Positions 60,246 through 64,000 of a DNA stretch of 64,000 nucleotides are shown piece by piece (within the stretch, counting starts at the first letter, position 1; each line of letters starts with the position of its first letter). The position numbers and the translations under genes were made by a program. The DNA lies in NCBI GenBank assembly GCA_016715865.1, contig JADJXM010000004.1, forward strand, positions 470,501 through 534,500. The letters run 5' to 3'. The notes beneath the pieces are model-generated. The model had not been told where the DNA came from and searched no databases. It saw only the letters and a list, made by a program, of their open reading frames with translations. The DNA comes from Acidobacteriota bacterium (GTDB lineage Bacteria > Acidobacteriota > Blastocatellia > RBC074).

Positions 60246-61469
60246 ATGTCAAACGACCCGATCAAAAAATTCCTGATCATCACGGCGGAGACCGGCGGCG
60301 GCCACACCAGTGCGGCGGCCGCCATCGCTGAAGGGCTGAAGAAATTCGCGGCTCCGAACTGCCTGGTCAATATCGCGCGCGCGATTGAAGAATCTCACCT
60401 GCTGACGCAGAAACTCGCGGAATTCTACAATTACATGCTGCGGCATCATCAGCACCTGATGAAGTACTATTACGCGGCGATCGAAAGGTTCCGGCCCAAC
60501 GAATCCAATCTCTTCTACCGGATGACCTATCGCTATTGCAGGCATCTCTTCGAAAAATATTGCCCGCAGGTGGTGATCTCGGTGCATCCGATGACTCAGC
60601 ATTTTCTGGGGCGCATGCTGCGTGAACTCGGACTTCAGGACCGCATACCGCTGGTCACCGTGGTGACGGATCCATGCTATGGATTCTGGCGAGGCTGGGC
60701 ATGCGAAGAAGTCAGTCTTTACCTTGTCGCCACAGAGGAGGCGAGGCAGCAGCTGATCGATTACGATGTGCCCGCTGAGAAGATCAAGATTTGCGGCATT
60801 CCGATTCATCCCAAGTTTCAGTTCCAGAAGGAGGAAGACAAAGTTGCCGCGCGGGCTGAACTCGGCCTCGACCCGGAAAAGTTTACTGTCTTCATTAATG
60901 CAGGTTGGGTTGGAGGAGGCAATATTCCCGGTATCTTCGATGAGATGGTGCAGAACGGAGGCCAGATTGAAAACGCGCAGGCGATCTTCCTGGCCGGGCG
61001 AAATGAGACGCTCCACAGGCAGGCATCGGCAATTGCGCGAAGGGCCCCATTCCCGACGAGAGTCATCGGATACACAAACTCGATGGAGAAGCTCATGAGT
61101 GCGGCTGATGTCATGGTCTCGAAGCTGGGCGGCTTGACGACGTTCGAAGCGCTGGCACTGCGACTGCCGATCATAGCCGATACGACGACGACGCCGATGC
61201 CTCAGGAAGCACAGACCGCGAGGCTGATTTCGCAGCACAATGCCGGCGTTCTGCTCAAGCGACCTGGCGACGTCGTGCCCATCATTCGCCGTCTGCTCAA
61301 CGATCCTGCGGAACACGCGGCCATGAAACAGGCGACCGTCAGTATTGCCATGCCTGATGCCACCAAACGCATCGTTCACGAATTGATGCGTAAACTGGAA
61401 GAACGAGCAGCACTCAATTTGATCGAGCCTGAGATCGACAAGAATACGGGATACCAGGCAGCAAGTTGA
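60246..61469 (+). CDS. Diacylglycerol glycosyltransferase (MGDG synthase/UgtP-like, GT28)
   Basis: A 407-residue enzyme. The N-terminal motif FLIITAETGGGHTSAAAAIA is the acceptor-side glycine loop of MGDG synthases and processive glucosyl-diacylglycerol synthases. PQVVISVHPMTQHFLG is shared with the family, as is the donor-binding part (GWVGGGNI, VSKLGGLTTFEALALRLPII). It should transfer a hexose to diacylglycerol or a related lipid at the membrane. It lies in the same direction as the radical SAM gene and the downstream SDR. Confidence 0.88.
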   Translation: MSNDPIKKFLIITAETGGGHTSAAAAIAEGLKKFAAPNCLVNIARAIEESHLLTQKLAEFYNYMLRHHQHLMKYYYAAIERFRPNESNLFYRMTYRYCRHLFEKYCPQVVISVHPMTQHFLGRMLRELGLQDRIPLVTVVTDPCYGFWRGWACEEVSLYLVATEEARQQLIDYDVPAEKIKICGIPIHPKFQFQKEEDKVAARAELGLDPEKFTVFINAGWVGGGNIPGIFDEMVQNGGQIENAQAIFLAGRNETLHRQASAIARRAPFPTRVIGYTNSMEKLMSAADVMVSKLGGLTTFEALALRLPIIADTTTTPMPQEAQTARLISQHNAGVLLKRPGDVVPIIRRLLNDPAEHAAMKQATVSIAMPDATKRIVHELMRKLEERAALNLIEPEIDKNTGYQAAS

Positions 61470-61542
61470 AGCGGACGTGATCATCCGCGTCCTGCACAGA
61501 ATAACGCTATCTCTTCTTAATCCTTATCAATCAATTATTCAT

Positions 61543-62289
<747 letters not shown>

Positions 62290-62335
62290 TCGTAGATCCG
62301 CGCTCGATATTTGTCACTAAAAATGAATAAGTACG

Positions 62336-62543
62336 CTGTAACCTAAATTTTCGGGCATTTAAGTCAGGAAGAAATTAATCGCAGAGGCCGCAAAGGGGCA
62401 AAGATATACAGGGAAGATCAGTGTTCGAATTATATCCAGTGGGCAATAATCCGGATATTCATATCACCAAAAAATCTTTGCCCCTTTGCGGTCTTTGCGA
62501 TTAATTTCTTCCTGACTTAAATGACCGAAAATTTAGTTTACAG
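62336..62543. repeat. Palindromic element, copy 2 (69-bp arms)
   Basis: Arms 62336-62404 and 62475-62543 pair over 69 positions with four mismatches, flanking a 70-base loop. The inner 28 bases of the arms and the loop are nearly identical to the element at 47802-47924, in inverted orientation. The outer arm portions (CTGTAACCTAAATTTTCGG onward) are unique to this copy. It ends 27 bases before the next ATG. Confidence 0.92.
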
Positions 62544-62570
62544 AATAATAAGTTAAATAACCCGTAAAAC

Positions 62571-64000
<1,430 letters not shown>

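Noticed and set aside
60249..61484. 411-residue minus-strand open frame
   Set aside because: Antisense to the diacylglycerol glycosyltransferase, whose family motifs are clear.

Overview
The window looks like chromosomal DNA of an acidobacterium, probably from the Blastocatellia / subdivision 4 side. The evidence is an ADOP-type (acidobacterial duplicated orphan permease) MacB-like protein at 50.4-52.8 kb, two secreted proteins with the Solibacter-type C-terminal domain (TIGR03437 type), a winged-helix/Ser-Thr-kinase fusion, and an NtrY/NtrX pair. This rests on recognised families, not on a database search. I saw no rRNA, tRNA, CRISPR array or prophage.

Layout. 0-6 kb: a RecB-like nuclease coupled to recJ, a higBA toxin-antitoxin pair, thrC, a truncated four-helix-bundle (S23/IVS) gene and a BON-domain protein. 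6-12.6 kb: a small membrane protein, nadA behind a double palindromic operator, ntrX/ntrY and a CPBP protease. 12.7-18.2 kb: pckA, then an isoprenoid/hopanoid-flavoured set on the minus strand (hpnA, yjbQ, an hpnG-like nucleosidase translationally coupled to fni). 18.5-30 kb: two glycosyltransferases, a secreted protein, a four-domain signalling fusion, an F420-type reductase, an M28 peptidase and glpD. 30.1-31.7 kb: a decayed IS1182-like element. 31.8-39 kb: a membrane glycosyltransferase with a GMC oxidoreductase, a PolX-like stub, a Yip1 protein, and two oligopeptide-ABC ATPases preceded by a secreted YbjN-like protein. 39-50.3 kb: an electron-transfer island with a ten-heme/LVIVD-propeller protein, an outer-membrane barrel, a TIGR03437/double-HbpS protein and two nine-heme cytochromes. 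50.4-57.5 kb: the ADOP permease, a response regulator, a DMT exporter and an ECF sigma/anti-sigma/secreted-protein operon. 57.6-64 kb: an orphan DNA methyltransferase, a radical SAM / DUF1508 / diacylglycerol-glycosyltransferase / SDR run, and a propeller protein cut off by the window end.

The most unusual feature is how the gene borders are built. At least fourteen short arrays with a strict 7-bp period lie between genes. They fall into three sequence classes: GTAGAAA, CTGGAAA and NATTCAT. The GTAGAAA arrays usually form inverted pairs with the purine-rich arm on the left, and they often supply the last codons and the stop codon of the adjoining gene. One such pair encloses the four-helix-bundle gene. 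A second layer is made of REPIN-like palindromes. Four of them differ in sequence but share a GGA(G/A)YRC-like head followed by a hairpin, and one shows paired (compensatory) stem changes. A third layer is a near-identical 120-200 bp palindrome present twice, each copy just upstream of an exported-protein gene.

Functionally, the 39-50 kb cytochrome/barrel set is the best candidate for an undescribed respiratory or extracellular electron-transfer module. The 58.6-62.3 kb set looks like a membrane-lipid pathway.
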